From assembly GCA_949825065.1 (NCBI GenBank), contig OX463839.1, positions 28,641,291-28,705,290 of the forward strand: a stretch of DNA of 64,000 nucleotides. The letters run 5' to 3'. Both the position numbers and the translations under genes were made by a program. The notes below the pieces were generated by a model that was not told where the DNA came from, made no database searches, and saw only the letters and a program-made list of their open reading frames with translations. Every line of letters starts with the position of its first letter. Within the stretch, counting starts at the first letter, position 1. The DNA is from Odontocerum albicorne. Its lineage: Eukaryota > Arthropoda > Insecta > Trichoptera > Odontoceridae. Shown here piece after piece: positions 35,111 through 64,000 of this stretch.

Positions 35111-36178
35111 AATCGAAATAGTTTGCCGGCATCGTAGAAATTAAAATGATTAACTAAACGAAACTTTATAATTCGAGTTCCATTCACTAATTTACATTAG
35201 TACGCATGTTTTCTTTGTTTACAATAGATAAACAGGGGATATATATGACGAAATTTCATGAAATAAATTGCATTAAAGAAGCCCTTGCACTTTTCTCAAC
35301 CAAATGAAAAATAGCACAAATCAAGTTTTTTTCTTATTCTTGACCTACACAAGGAATCGCGAATACATGTGGAGAGAGACGCCTACTTATAATATATAGT
35401 ACGCAGAAGAAAGAGAGAGCTAGATAAATGATGCAGGCAATGTGACGCAGGCTCGGTGCATCAGCTGAAACTTGGTCAGACTAAAAAATAAAACCACTCA
35501 ACACAGCTGACGGTGGTATTTTTGTCCTTTTCGCACTCGTCACTTTTTTGTTTTGTTGTCTCGTTTTTCATATGTATGCACTTTAATTTGGAATGAGCAC
35601 GCAGGGAGTCGAAATAATCTGACTTTTAATTAAGTTAGCAAATTGGCGAGTCAAAGATGACCTGATGGAATTTCTCTGAGTGAGAGTAAGATAGCATCAT
35701 TAAAAACCATCTTGACTGAAAAAAAAGTTAATACCAAAAATATTCTTGTTAGAAAAGTCATTAAACATTTTTTCTTTAGAAATTCATCTATTGTTCTGAA
35801 AGCAAATTAGAAAATATATACAAAAAAATTTAAACAATTGGAACAAACTTTGTTTTATGTCAAGAGATAATTTTCATTTCATAAATGATAAAATAAAATT
35901 GTGTACTTAACATTTTCGTTATAATTAAATACAAAAGACTTACACTGGATTCTTGAAGATTAACAACAAAAAGACACTTCTGAATAATCTTACAAAGTAA
36001 AGGAGGTGGCTTTGGTCACTTAAAAATGCTAAAAAAATATTTTGATATTAATGGAAAAAAATCCCTCATTTATTCAACTATTCATTGTAAACAATCGAAA
36101 TTAACTAAATTCGGGTTGGGTTTATTATGCAGTACATTCAATTCATCATATTTTGAACTCAATTTTTTAATAAATTAA
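35111..36178. other. Intergenic, no recognised features
   Basis: AT-rich sequence with no supported frame. Confidence 0.4.
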
Positions 36179-36235
36179 CTACTTCAACATCAATTACGGC
36201 TCTGGCTTTATTAGCCGTAATTGGTGTTGAAGTAG
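36179..36235. repeat. 23-bp inverted repeat hairpin
   Basis: Arms CTACTTCAACATCAATTACG... (36179-36201) and its complement (36213-36235), one mismatch, 11-base loop. Function unknown. Confidence 0.8.
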
Positions 36236-36364
36236 CTTCAAAAAGGTTTATAGAAACAATTACTTTGGTCTATCAGCGTGAACTAGGTATTTTTTAGCTA
36301 GATCTTGAAAGGCAGACACACGGAATAAAGTTATTAAGAACGAATGTGCACTTAAGGTATTAAA

Positions 36365-36665
36365 TTAAGTACGATGAAGAAGAGCACTCGGAATGGTTTG
36401 GGCATGTAGAACGAATGAATGAAGAAAGATTAACAAAAAATATACAGTGCAAATGTTAATAGGTATGTAAGAGGAAAACTGAGGAAAGTATGGTTGGATC
36501 AAGTGAATATTTTGTAAAAAGAAAACTAAAAAATCAAAGAAATTGTAGTTGTATGAGTAGGTATGATTGTAGAAGAGACGAAAGATGGTGTCACAACAGG
36601 AAAGTGGTACTCTCTCCTCTTTACCAAACCCAACAGGGAAACAGCATGATGGTATGTATCATATG
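36365..36665 (+). mobile_element. LINE family 1 fragment, sense
   Basis: Encodes EWFGHVERMNEERLTKNI and, after a stop, KLRKVWLDQVN, the C-terminal end of this LINE reverse transcriptase. It ends near CCAAACCCAACAGGGAAACAG, the counterpart of the CTGTTTCCCTGTCGG-like phrase in antisense copies. Confidence 0.75.
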
Positions 36666-36726
36666 TTTAAAGGAAAAGGGTAGTTCTCCTTGTTTCTAAT
36701 GTTTGTAAAAATACATAGGTGGCTAC

Positions 36727-36888
36727 TTAACACGTTGACTGCAGATTACGCGTTTGTGCGTAATAAGAGGAGAGCGCTGGGTGCCAATCCCGCACTTACG
36801 CGTAATATCAGTATCTCACTTCTATTGGTCAGTCTGCTGCCGGCACCCGTCATAGCGCGTTGTTTGTGCGTTGGCAGTCAAGTGTTGA
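36727..36888. mobile_element. Small GC-rich MITE (TTAA type)
   Basis: Starts TTAACACGTTGACTGC and ends GGCAGTCAAGTGTTGA: inverted ends with TTAA on the left and a decayed TTGA on the right. The interior has several TTACGCG/CGCGTAA near-palindromes and much more CpG than its surroundings. Confidence 0.65.
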
Positions 36889-37037
36889 GATATGGCAACA
36901 CCAGTGTAGATACGTCAAATCTGACACAAGCGTCGTAAATTTTGACGTTTTTAATGGTATACGTGCTCAGAAAGTTTTGTCATACGAGTGCTATTTGTGT
37001 TGTTTACAGTGACTTGAAAAATTCATCTCGGTCAAAA

Positions 37038-38000
37038 ATGGAATTAAATCGTGAACATTTTCATGCGATGATTTTTTATGATTTTCGACGTGGACTAACT
37101 CAACAACAGTGTGCCGATCAACTCGCTTCGACTTTTGGTGATGAAGCACCATCCCGGGCCACTGTTTCGCTGGTTTTCCGAATTCAATCGTGGTCGTAGT
37201 TTGCTCCAGGACGAATTTCGTTAAGGTCGTCCAAAATCGGTTGTTGTGCCAGAAAACATCGATGCTGTGCGTGAACTGATATTGCAAGATCGTCATGTGA
37301 GATTGAGGCATGTTTGGGCATTAGTTCCACTCGCATACATTCAATATTGCATGAACATTTGGCCGTCGAAAAAAGATTTGTTCGCATTGGATACCGCATA
37401 ATTTGACAATCGCTCAAAAAAAGGCTCGTGTCGATTGGTCCAAAGAAATGTTGAAAAAATTCGATCGCGGTGCTTCAAAAGACGTCTATAAAATCGTGAC
37501 AGGCGACGAATCATGGATCTATGCATATGAGTCAGAAACTAAACAGCAGTCGACTGTATGGGTCTTTCAAGACGAGCCAAATCCAACAAAAGTTGTTCGC
37601 GCATGAAACAAATGGTGGCTTGTTTCTTCGGTATAAATGGTCATGTCGCAACAGTGCCTTTAGTGGAACATCGTACGGTCAATTCTGAATGGTACACCAC
37701 ATTTGTTTGCCAGAAGAGTTCGGAGAAATGAGGAAAACCAACCGCCGAAGACGGATCATTCTCCACCACGACAATGCGAGCTCTCACACATCGGGTCAAA
37801 CAAGTGACTTTTTGAGCACTAAAAACATTAAAAGTGCTAAAAAGAACCTTACCTCATTCGGAGTGGAAAAAGTGCTTCGAAAATTGGTTCAAACGCATGC
37901 AAAAGTATACAAAAATATACGCAAAAGTGTATTGATCTTCATGGAGAGTATTTTGAAAAACAATAAAGCCATTTTCGATGATAAATATTTGTTTTTACTT
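37038..38000 (+). pseudogene. mariner transposase relic
   Basis: ATG 37038 opens MELNREHFHAMIFYDFRRGL. Frameshifts (near 37160 and 37320) and a stop at 37224 follow. Blocks IVTGDESWIYAYE (first Asp) and IILHHDNASSHTSGQT (second Asp) are present. The third-Asp region (SPDLAPND in relatives) is deleted, the frame passing directly to FRKLVQTHAKVYKN-like text. No intact ends were resolved. Confidence 0.8.
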
Positions 38001-38046
38001 GTCTGTCTCAACACTTACGTAGTAACCCTCGTAGGTCTTCATAGCA

Positions 38047-39786
38047 CAGTCAAATCTCGTTATAACGAATAGTGAAATATTCAGTCAATCGAATAATTTT
38101 CGCAGTCGCGAACAAAATTACTTAACAGTGAAAAAGAATCTTGTTTTAACGAAATAAAAATTCCAGTAAAGCGATTTTTTTTTAAAGAAATTTATTGAAT
38201 AATTATTTAGAAATTAGCATTCCATGTAACATCGCAACTATGCTTCAGTTTAGGTCATCTAATTTCGGTCTCCACTGGAATGTTGCAATTGATTTACAGC
38301 TAATCTTGGCCTTTTTATAGTAAATAAGTCATCAGTATTTCATTAATTGTCGCGGGGGTATGTTTAGAGTTGACGCATCCTTTCGTGATTTTATAAACTT
38401 TTAAATTTCTTCACCCTTAAAATGGCTAAAAGCAGCGGAAAACAAGGACAATTCACCTTTGGCTTTAGTCCTTCAACAATTTTAAAAGATCGCTCGAAAT
38501 CGAAGACAAGATTAAGGGAAAGGCGTTGAGACCATCAAGAAGATTCATGGTGCTTTGCATGATGACATTGAAAGAGCTGTTTTTATATTATTTCAACATG
38601 TTCAGTCGAGTAATATCCCAATTAGTGGTCCTTGAATATGCGAGAAGGCAATAGATTCTGCCGAACTTTTAGAACACAAAAATGTTCATAGAAGTGTTTG
38701 TTGGCTTAATAAGTTTTGAGGTTGATATGGTATATCTTCCTGGGTAATCTGTGGAGTAGAGAATGATGTACTACAGGATCAAGCTAAGGAATGGCGTCTT
38801 GGGAAAATAAAAATGTTATTACTGAATAGAATATCGATGATATTTTTAATATTGATGAGACAGGATTGTTCTACCAATTACTTCTAAGCCTGACTCTTAA
38901 GGGAGACAGTTGCAAAAGAGTAAATAATACAACAGTTAACTTATTGTTTTACTGTAACATAAAAAATCTGCAATGTTTTAAACTCCCCTGCCATTATCGC
39001 TCAAATAATCGTTCTTGGGTGACACAAGTAATATTTCATGAATGGTTAGACACTCAAATGAAGCGACAAAAAAGAAAAGTTCTTCTCTTAATAGACAATT
39101 GTTCGGCACATAATTTAAGTTGCGTTTTGGATCATGTAAAAATTTAATTTTCCCCAACAAATTGTACTGCAGTCCTTCAACCTTTGGATTAAGGAATTAT
39201 AAATGTATTAAAAATGCATTATGGGGAACATCTTATGGAAAAGTTACTGTTGAATTTAGTGAGTGAAAATATTAAAAAAACAATGTAAAAGAGGCTTGGG
39301 ATATGATAGCAGCTTGGAAGTCTATAAAAAGGTCAACAGTATCATTGGAACCAGGCCTCAATTTTTCCAGAAAGCCGTTCTGAAATAGAGAAGAAATACA
39401 CGAGGATAGAGAATTGTGGGATTCTATAATTGCTGCCACAAGTGTCCAGGTACTGGTGACTATGTATAGGTACAGTAAATAGAAGCAGATAACAATTAAA
39501 TAATTACGAGTGAATTAAAATACCAGGCAATTATTAAAAACGTACGGGGGGATCTTCTTCTTCAGACACCTGATAGTGAAGATGATGAAAACATTGAGGC
39601 AGAAAATGGGAAAACATCTCTCACAGAAGCTTAAGATGGCGTAAAAAAACTTCATGCCTATTTGTTTTCTACCCTAAATGTACTAGAAAATGTTTTTCAG
39701 CAATTACATGGTATTAAAAAATTTATTTTTACTGGCGCTACATATGGTATGACCCAATAAAAAATAACGGACTTCATTACTAAAAA
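38047..39786 (+). mobile_element. Tigger/pogo-like relic
   Basis: The left end CAGTCAAATCTCGTTATAACG is a Tigger-type terminal repeat. A degenerate counterpart (ATAACGGACTTCA) lies near 39765. The start MAKSSGKQGQF (38421) and blocks FNIDETGLFYQ (first Asp), RKVLLLIDNCSAHN (second Asp) and NCTAVLQPLD (third Asp) identify a DDE_1 transposase. Many stops. Confidence 0.8.
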
Positions 39787-39806
39787 AAAACATATTACTT
39801 TATATA

Positions 39807-40153
39807 CGAGGCATATCCAGAAAGTAAGTGTACTGAATTTTTGTAGGTTATAATTTTTTTTATTTAAACAAAAAAATTACGTGGTTACCGTAGTACATAT
39901 GTAAGCTATTTTTCGACATAGTCGCCATTCCTCTCAATGCAGGCGGTGAAGCAGGGTATCAACTTTTTGATGCCTTCCTCGAAGTAGTTTCCCGTCAACC
40001 CCTCCGTCCACTTCTCCACCTCTTCCTTTACCTCCTCGTCGGTTGAAAACCTTTTTCCACCCATGTGCAGCTTCAGGGAGGTAAAGAGATAGTAATCTGA
40101 AGGTGCTAGGTCAGGGGAATGCGCGGGATGGTTCAGGACATGATTTTCTTGGC
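39807..40153 (-). mobile_element. mariner family A, deletion derivative
   Basis: Starts with the family A repeat CGAGGCATATCCAGAAAG after TA. It follows the 61192 copy through the transposase C-terminus to GGTTCAGGACAT, then jumps to GATTTTCTTGG with CAT microhomology. The other terminal repeat is missing, and a (GTAT)n(TA)n microsatellite follows. Confidence 0.88.
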
Positions 40154-40196
40154 ATGTATGTATGTATGTATGTATGTATATATATATATATTATAT
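40154..40196. repeat. (ATGT)n(AT)n microsatellite
   Basis: Simple repeat of TATG units followed by TA units. Confidence 0.95.
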
Positions 40197-40209
40197 TGGT
40201 GATATTATA

Positions 40210-41457
40210 CACAGTCCCTCCATAAATTGTCACTACTTTCATGGCTTAAACAATTCTAGGAACCGCAATACCCTGTACCGTTAGTCTGGCATATATCTGA
40301 GTAAATGAGTATATATCTGAGTAAGTCAGTTTACAATCAATCGTCAATTCAAGTTGCAGTGGGGTATTTACGTTTGTGTTGGGATTATTGCCTTACACAA
40401 AGTTGGCAAAAGTGCAAGTGAAACTTAATATTTTAAAACCATTGGGTATTACTCGTAGGTGACTGTTTCGTGCTTTAAAGCATTATGACGAGTGTGGTGA
40501 AGTAAAAAACTCGCTAAGAAGTGGTCAGCCCTGAACAGTTCGGCAATACAAAACGTCGTAAAAGCCGTTAAAAGAAAGATCCGAAGAAATCCCCTGAGAA
40601 AATGGAAAATTGTGTCTAGGGAGGTTGGAATGTCCACCAAATCCATGTCGATATTGATAAAATCAGACCTGGGGATGAGAGCTTATTATAGAAGCACTGG
40701 TTACTTATTAACTCAAGAAGATTTGGCACCAACAATCAAGAGATACAAAAAAATACTTTTTTCAGAGGAAAAAAAAACTCACCGTAGAGGAAACCTTGAA
40801 TAAACAAAATGATAGGGTTTACGCAAGAAACTGCAAGGAAGCTCGTGAGGTAGTCGAAAAGGTCATCCATCATCAGTAATGGTTTGGTGGGAAATGGTCT
40901 ATAATGGCACCTCAAAACTACATTTTTGTGAACGAGGTGTAAAAACTTCAGCCAAAGTTTACCAAAAGATAGTTCTGGAAGCTATTGTGAAATCTCAGAA
41001 CATGAATTTATTCAATATAATTCACTGGATATTCCAACAATACTCCGCACTGACCCACAAAGCGAAAACAACATATAATAGCAATGGTTAGAAAACAATG
41101 TTCCAGCGTTTATTAGTGCTTCCGAGTGGCCTTTTGGCAGCCTGGCTCTCAACCCTCTGGACTTTAAATTGTGTTCAGTATTAGAGAAGGTATGCTTTAA
41201 AGATATCCCAACATTGAATCATTAAAACATACATTGAAGAGAGCTATGGACACTTTTCCATTATTAACTGTGTGTGCCACCATAGATAAGTGGCCCACTT
41301 TATTAAAGGCCTGTGTAAATGCGAAATTTTGAATGTTTTTTTTTGTTTCTACTAGTTTCTATTTGTTAGTATAAATCAATTTTCTTTTTAAAATTCCAAA
41401 TTGTAGTTTTTTTAATTATATCTCTAATAATGAGTGACAATATATGGCAGGACTAGG
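40210..41457 (+). mobile_element. maT-type (DD37D) element, decayed
   Basis: Ends CACAGTCCCTCCATAAATTG and inverse of CAATATATGGCAGGACTAGG, near TA on both sides. Frames include MVWWEMVYNGTSKLHFCERG, KVYQKIVLEAIV and FQQYSALTHKAKTT (Tyr replaces the second catalytic Asp). After frameshifts, LNPLDFKL-like text (GSLALNPLDFKL) follows. Spacing fits DD37D. Inactive. Confidence 0.75.
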
Positions 41458-41797
41458 TACAGAATGTACATCATTTGCTTATCTTATAGATTACATTGAA
41501 GTTATATTTTGTTTGCCATATTAAGATATATGTATTTAGACCAATTTTTTGAATATACGCTGATAATCTTTTCTATTTTAGTATTTCTTTTTTGTCTTTC
41601 TCCATTGAATAGAAAATAAATGTTGTTTTAAAACTATTTACTGCAGCAATCATTAACTCTGAGAGCGCTACGAGAAAAAAATATAATTGTCTATCTAATG
41701 CTGAGATATATTTACGATTCGGACGTTCGTGATAAATATTTATTTTAAACAACAAAAAAACAAATATTTTTACAACATAAATATATTTTAGAATATG

Positions 41798-41844
41798 TAC
41801 CCTTGTATTCTAAATGAATGATATTCATTTAGAATACAAGGGTA
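41798..41844. repeat. Perfect 22-bp inverted repeat
   Basis: Arms TACCCTTGTATTCTAAATG.. (41798-41819) and complement (41823-41844) with a GAT loop. No transposon was recognised around it. Confidence 0.9.
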
Positions 41845-42618
41845 GAACAAATTTCTTCCACTGCTATAGCAGTGCGCCGATCTCTCAGGGTTAAAAAAGT
41901 CACCCAGATTTCTGTGCAAATCAGTTATCAATTATCCTCCCATAAGATTTCACTGGTTTAGTTATCAGAATAAACGTCTCGGTGAAACTAAATATTTAAT
42001 TTAATTATTTTTTTGCGCTAGTCTAATATGATTTTATTTTCACTTTTGTTGTTGTCATAACTTGTAGCAAATACAAAGTACAAAAGTTTTTATAAGATGT
42101 TTTTAAATACCTGGTTATTTTTTTATTTTGACCATAATCCTTAATATTAATGGTTGATAAATAAAAAAAAACTCATTTAAAATAATTTATTCACATGCTC
42201 ATATAGTTATTTTTAATACTTCGTAATAGATTTAAATATAAGAAAAAAAACTGCATTATTACGATAGCATGGTAAATTAAACTTTAAAATGAGGATAAAT
42301 CCATTCACATTACCAGTAATGAAATATAAATTGACACCTCATAAATGTAAATAACATGTAATTTAATTTATAAATAAAAAAAAGTGGTCAGAGATTTAAT
42401 ACATATTTTAAAGATTTTAAATAGGTAAGCTCAATCTAAAGGTTTCAGTGTAATAAACCTCGACAAAATGACTACCACTACAATGGTTGACAAAACAAAA
42501 CATACTACGAAAATATAAAATGTATCTTCAGAAAAAACATCAGTGAATGCTGGAATCTGGTTGTAGAACTGATCTATGATTTGTAAATTTCCTGATCGCT
42601 TGCGGGTCATGATTGTAT

Positions 42619-44857
42619 TCAGCGACGACCCTTTTTCTCTGACTTGGTCTTAATACTTGATACTGGCTGTTCTTTTGGTGCCAAAGATGTGATGTGTTTA
42701 TTACAAATCTGAAGAAGCTCCAGACAGGTCAGATTTTTAGCTCTCAATGTAATAATTTTTATTCCGACTTTTTCTGAAAGTTGAAAAGATGTGTATTCTT
42801 ATCTAATATGTTTCAAAATACAATTTTAGTTGAATCTTTCTCAATTATGGGATTTCATTTAAGCAAGAAAGAATTTTAATTTAAACAAAAATTTCCAAAT
42901 AATGTAGCCATATGGAAATAACAGGTGTAATATAAACCAGATTTTTAAATAAGTTAAATAATTACTAAAAGAACAAATATAACACATCGATCAACAAGTC
43001 CCGGGACTTATTGATCGATGTGTTAACCTATCTGAAAAATGTTAACTTTTGCGCTGACTTGAAAAAAATATATGTCGTACATTTACTTGTTGATGTAATG
43101 AGTAAAGATAGTAACTCAGGGAACCATCCTGCACAGCACAATAGTTAAGGCATGTTCATTCACGGTCATCATTGCCAAAACATTAGTTCCCCCTATTAAC
43201 CATAGTCTACTTTATATACTTACTTGCTTTCATAATGATTATTATAAGTAGCCTAATATATAATAATTTAAGCACATAAATTTTTTTTGCATCTATTAGC
43301 TAGCTATTACTTACCGGCTATTTCTGGCAAAAGTTTAAATGTTACAACAGGATCTTGTCTGTCACAAACAACCTCAGTTTTAATAGTGTAGTTAGGAGCC
43401 CGTGCAGCCAACTGGGGAGCTGAGATATAATGTACAAAATTTCTGAAATAAAAAAACAATTAACTTTTTTGGTAACTAGCATATGTTTTGTGCGAGGATG
43501 AGGTAGACTGAGATAGAATAAATTTTAACTGAGGGAAAGGTAAGAAGTATGAGTAACAAAAAAGCATGTATTCGTATAATGGAATGCATGGAGACTCTAT
43601 TAAAATCATATTTTTTATGCGCACGCAGTCAACACACTGGACTTGAGTACAGAAAATGACTGGTTCGAAACCTGTATTGTGCTGGTCCTCTGGAATAGCA
43701 CATTAGTTTTTTTCGATAAACTTTTCAGTTGTATAAGGATGCCTATAATATAGTTCATATGTATTCTTTTGAAACATCATAAAGAAACCCTCTCTATGCC
43801 TCCTGACAGGCTTCAAAGATATTAACAATGCAGTGGTCTAGAAACTGAACCTTTGATATAATCCATACAAAAGAAGAAAAAAATTTAATATTCCTTGATC
43901 GACTCTAAAAACTTAATAGTGTATAGTTGAGAGTATGTATAGTTCACGATATACCATGTTCTGTTAGAGGTATGCAAAAAAGACAAATCTCTATTTTTCT
44001 ATCCATGCAAACAGTCTATGACTTCTTAACCAATTTGGTATTTATATTGTAGAATTCCATTTTTCAACAGAATTATTTAACACTTAAATGTGAAAAAAAT
44101 CTACATAATAAACTTAAATTAAAGTGGCAGGTCTGTTTCGCTATACAAAAACATTGTCTAACTGTATGAGCTAATTTTGACACTATTTATGAGTGTAATC
44201 GTGCTTTTTTAAAGATTTGAAATATATTTTACTTATAGTACTACCTGTTTTTGTGACCTTGTTTTCTTAAATGAAGAAAATTGTACATATTTATTTTTAT
44301 TTACTATTGTGAATTTTATTTTAAAAATCTCGACTGTTAGCACTATGAAGAATGGGAAAAAAACTTTTTATTGAGCTCGGCATTCTGTGACAAATATATC
44401 GAAACTACACATTAAACATAAATTGCACCCAGTATCTAGAACCAAAAATATATATGAAAAATAATCAAGAATTTTCCACAGGAAAATGACAACGGAAAAT
44501 GAGTTGACGCCTGGGGGTCCGGAACCCTTAGTTCACTTATCACTTCCCGATATCGCATCACTTGGACTCAACACAGCAGTCAGCATTTTGGGGAAAGCTT
44601 ATGGATGTGGCCAGTGCAGTGGTATGTTAATCAATAATTTATATTCGTACGATTGCACAGGAATTTTCATTCACGTAAGTCATTGAAAATCAACAACTGA
44701 CATTTCCCTACCTGGTATGTGTTACATTCTCGTGAAAAGGGTCAAATTTGACATTTATTCGCTGAACTGCTTTAAAATTCACACTTTTTAATTGTTTGCC
44801 AATCGCCGCTACGACCCCGACAGCGCGTCCAAAAGCACCACTGCGAGGTATGGACAT
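42619..44857 (-). CDS. mRpL53: Mitochondrial ribosomal protein L53, complete, three exons
   Basis: Minus-strand exons 44712-44857, 43315-43442 and 42619-42773 have canonical borders and phases 2 and 1 and join to 142 codons plus TGA. The protein starts MSIPRSGAFGRAVGVV, then has INVKFDPFHENVTHTR|NFVHYIS (a conserved opening strand with the Phe-Asp-Pro-Phe motif), IKTEVVCDRQDPVVTFKLL and LRAKNLTCLELLQICNKHI, and ends in a basic KSEKKGRR. These blocks fit the L53 family (a thioredoxin-like subunit of the large mitochondrial ribosome). The N-terminus is basic and may be a targeting sequence. The AGO1 candidate exon lies in its first intron on the other strand. Confidence 0.88.
42981..43024. repeat. 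44-bp palindrome, possible fused mariner ends
   Basis: AACACATCGATCAA.. and its complement meet at CCCGGG with one mismatch and no loop. AAGTCCCGGGACTT recalls mariner ends, so it may be two fused terminal repeats. It lies in the intron between L53 exons 2 and 3. Confidence 0.7.
43600..43720. repeat. Possible tRNA-like SINE head
   Basis: GGTTCGAAACC (43661-43671) resembles a polymerase III B box with a plausible A-box region before it. No body was matched elsewhere. Confidence 0.25.
44482..44621 (+). CDS. AGO1: Candidate alternative first coding exon of Argonaute-1
   Basis: Preceded by an acceptor (TTTTCCACAG) and followed by a donor (GTG|GTATGT). ATG 44486 gives MTTENELTPGGPEPLVHLSL, whose start resembles the MSTERELAPGG-type N-terminus I recall for an insect AGO1 isoform. 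It ends in phase 1, the same as the exon at 46249-46267, so it can splice to 54176 (giving GAG TCT). It lies between exons 1 and 2 of mRpL53 on the other strand. The assignment is inferred from phase, position and a short N-terminal likeness. Confidence 0.5.
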
Positions 44858-46020
44858 TTTTAGGAAATTCTATCTTGCGCATGTGTTATTCTCGTAGTTA
44901 TTTTCTCGGCTGTGAACTAACTTTACCTGTTGTTGCCTCCGTAGAAATTAAGTGTTGCTAGTAAAAATGAACTATTTATTTGTGGTAATTCTACAAACTA
45001 TTCGACCATATTGTTGAGATGTTACGTAATTTTATATATCTTTTTGCTGGACAAGTTTAATAAAACATTTTTCAATAAATAAATAAAGATAATTTTATTC
45101 CAACAAAAAGATATTTCTGTGATCATCTTTCTGGGGTTAAAAAAATATTAATTATGAAGTAAGACATGAATATTAAAGTAGAAACATAAAATAATATATA
45201 TTTGTGTAATTTTTAATACTATGAAAAAACGTTTAACATTGTTATTCTATATTATATTTCTTTTATATTAATTCATTTATTGAAAATTTGAAAAATCTTG
45301 AAAAAAATATTTAATAACTGGACTAGTAACCAAAAGTTTGATTATATTATCTATTTCCAGGATATCCCAAATAAATTATTTCCATGTCACTACTTTGAAA
45401 AAATGCTGTATTTTTTCTTCAAGGGTAAAAATATTCCAACAAAAAAACAGCGCAAACGCCATAGTTCAAATAACTAAACATCTTGTTGATTAGGACTTAT
45501 TAATTTGACTAATAGATTATTCAAACTAATTAACTAACATATTAACCAAATTCCGAGAGACTGTCTAATCGTTAAAAAATGTTTATTTAATATAACATTC
45601 GACGTAATTAATTAAATGTCGACCTTTGTTAATATATATTCATGCAATGATAAATTGGTGAAGATAAAATGTAACTCATATGCCCATTTTCCCTCCGTAT
45701 TGTGTGTACAGTCTAAATTTAAGGAATATGGATGATAAAAAAAATATCGCTATTTGGCTTCAAATATATAGAGATAGCAATATAAAAAAATATTGCTCTA
45801 TCGAGACATTGAAATTTTATATGGATTTCTTAAAATATCAATAACGATTTTCATTGAATAATACGATTCCAATAAACACCGATAAATTGTTTTCCTTGCT
45901 ACATTTTTTAACTAATAAAAAACATTTGTTGTATGATTTGCACTACAAAGCATGAAATTATGAGATAATTTAATATTTTACTGAACTGATTGGCCAACCT
46001 GAATCCATCCATTCGTAAAT
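44858..46020. other. Upstream of AGO1 exon 46249 and mRpL53; little recognised
   Basis: The region next to 44857 should hold the mRpL53 promoter (GCGCATGTG..CTCGGCTGTG). The rest is very AT-rich, with no supported frame. Confidence 0.4.
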
Positions 46021-46248
46021 ATTTTTGGGATCGGCGCCGATCCGAAACAAACATCAGTACAATACAGTTGTTATTTTTAGAATGGCCACAAATTTCGCTA
46101 AAAACTAAATAATGGCAATACTATGATGACGTTGCATATGGCGTCCAAGAAATGGCGTGTATGTGTTCTTGTATGTTTTCCGACGTTTATGTTTAAAGTT
46201 GTTTCTGCAGCGTGCCTCTAAACTTAAGTGTTCAATTATAATAGTAAA
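46020..46248 (+). promoter_or_regulatory. Putative AGO1 promoter and 5' UTR
   Basis: A GC-rich island directly upstream of the ATG at 46249, containing the perfect 16-bp palindrome GGATCGGCGCCGATCC (46028-46043) and several GGCGT/CGACG words in otherwise AT-rich DNA. The transcription start was not determined. Confidence 0.5.
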
Positions 46249-63823
<17,575 letters not shown>

Positions 63824-63941
63824 GTAAGTGATTATTTGTGTTTTATCTATAGTTTACATATATTATATAAAAATCAATTAAACAAAAAATAGTGGAATAA
63901 TATATCCTTGGTTTTGTAAGATAATGTTTTGATAGTAAATA

Positions 63942-64000
63942 TTAGGTCCTTACATATGAAATTGGCGTTTTGCCGTACTGGCAACTTTGATCTCAAATAT
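63942..64000 (+). mobile_element. mariner family B, start of a second copy
   Basis: 59 bases identical to 986-1044, after TA (63940-63941). Cut by the window edge. It lies in AGO1 intron 3. Confidence 0.92.

Overview
The window is AT-rich, intron-rich animal DNA, almost certainly from an insect and possibly a hemipteran (the order is a guess from gene and repeat style). It holds parts of two large host genes and one complete small one, and dozens of transposon copies. There are no bacterial features, no CRISPR array and no rRNA. One assembly gap (53550-53749) is followed by a (TA)n tract.

Left third (about 1-22000): the 3' half of a SPOC-domain protein of the DIDO1/PHF3/Drosophila pps family on the + strand. 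Nine exons can be joined with consistent splice phases (746 codons plus stop). Its introns hold mariners, a piggyBac element with a duplicated 3' end, a TTAA-flanked MITE and LINE relics. One mariner ends 20 bases before a 3' splice site, and its terminal repeat contains a good branch-point candidate.

Middle (about 22000-42600): intergenic and almost entirely repeats. They include a DD41D rosa-like element, several non-LTR reverse transcriptase relics, a 5'-truncated Penelope-like element (reverse transcriptase plus GIY-YIG endonuclease) with a 13-base target duplication and a hammerhead-like tail, a second palindromic Penelope tail with a 15-base target duplication, a Tigger/pogo relic, a maT (DD37D) relic and tRNA-derived SINEs.

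Right third: a complete three-exon mitochondrial ribosomal protein L53 gene on the - strand (42619-44857), then the 5' end of Argonaute-1 on the + strand (46249 to beyond the window). AGO1 coding exons are 46249-46267, 54176-54250 and 63543-63823. A phase-compatible candidate alternative AGO1 first exon (44482-44621) lies inside an intron of the L53 gene on the opposite strand, so the two genes would interdigitate. AGO1 introns carry a pogo-like transposon with repeated subterminal motifs, more mariners, a piggyBac relic and LINE relics.

No wholly new gene system is evident. The points most worth checking are the AGO1/mRpL53 interdigitation, the transposon-supplied branch point, the Penelope insertions with hammerhead-like RNA motifs, and the TTAA-bounded tandem duplication of a piggyBac end.
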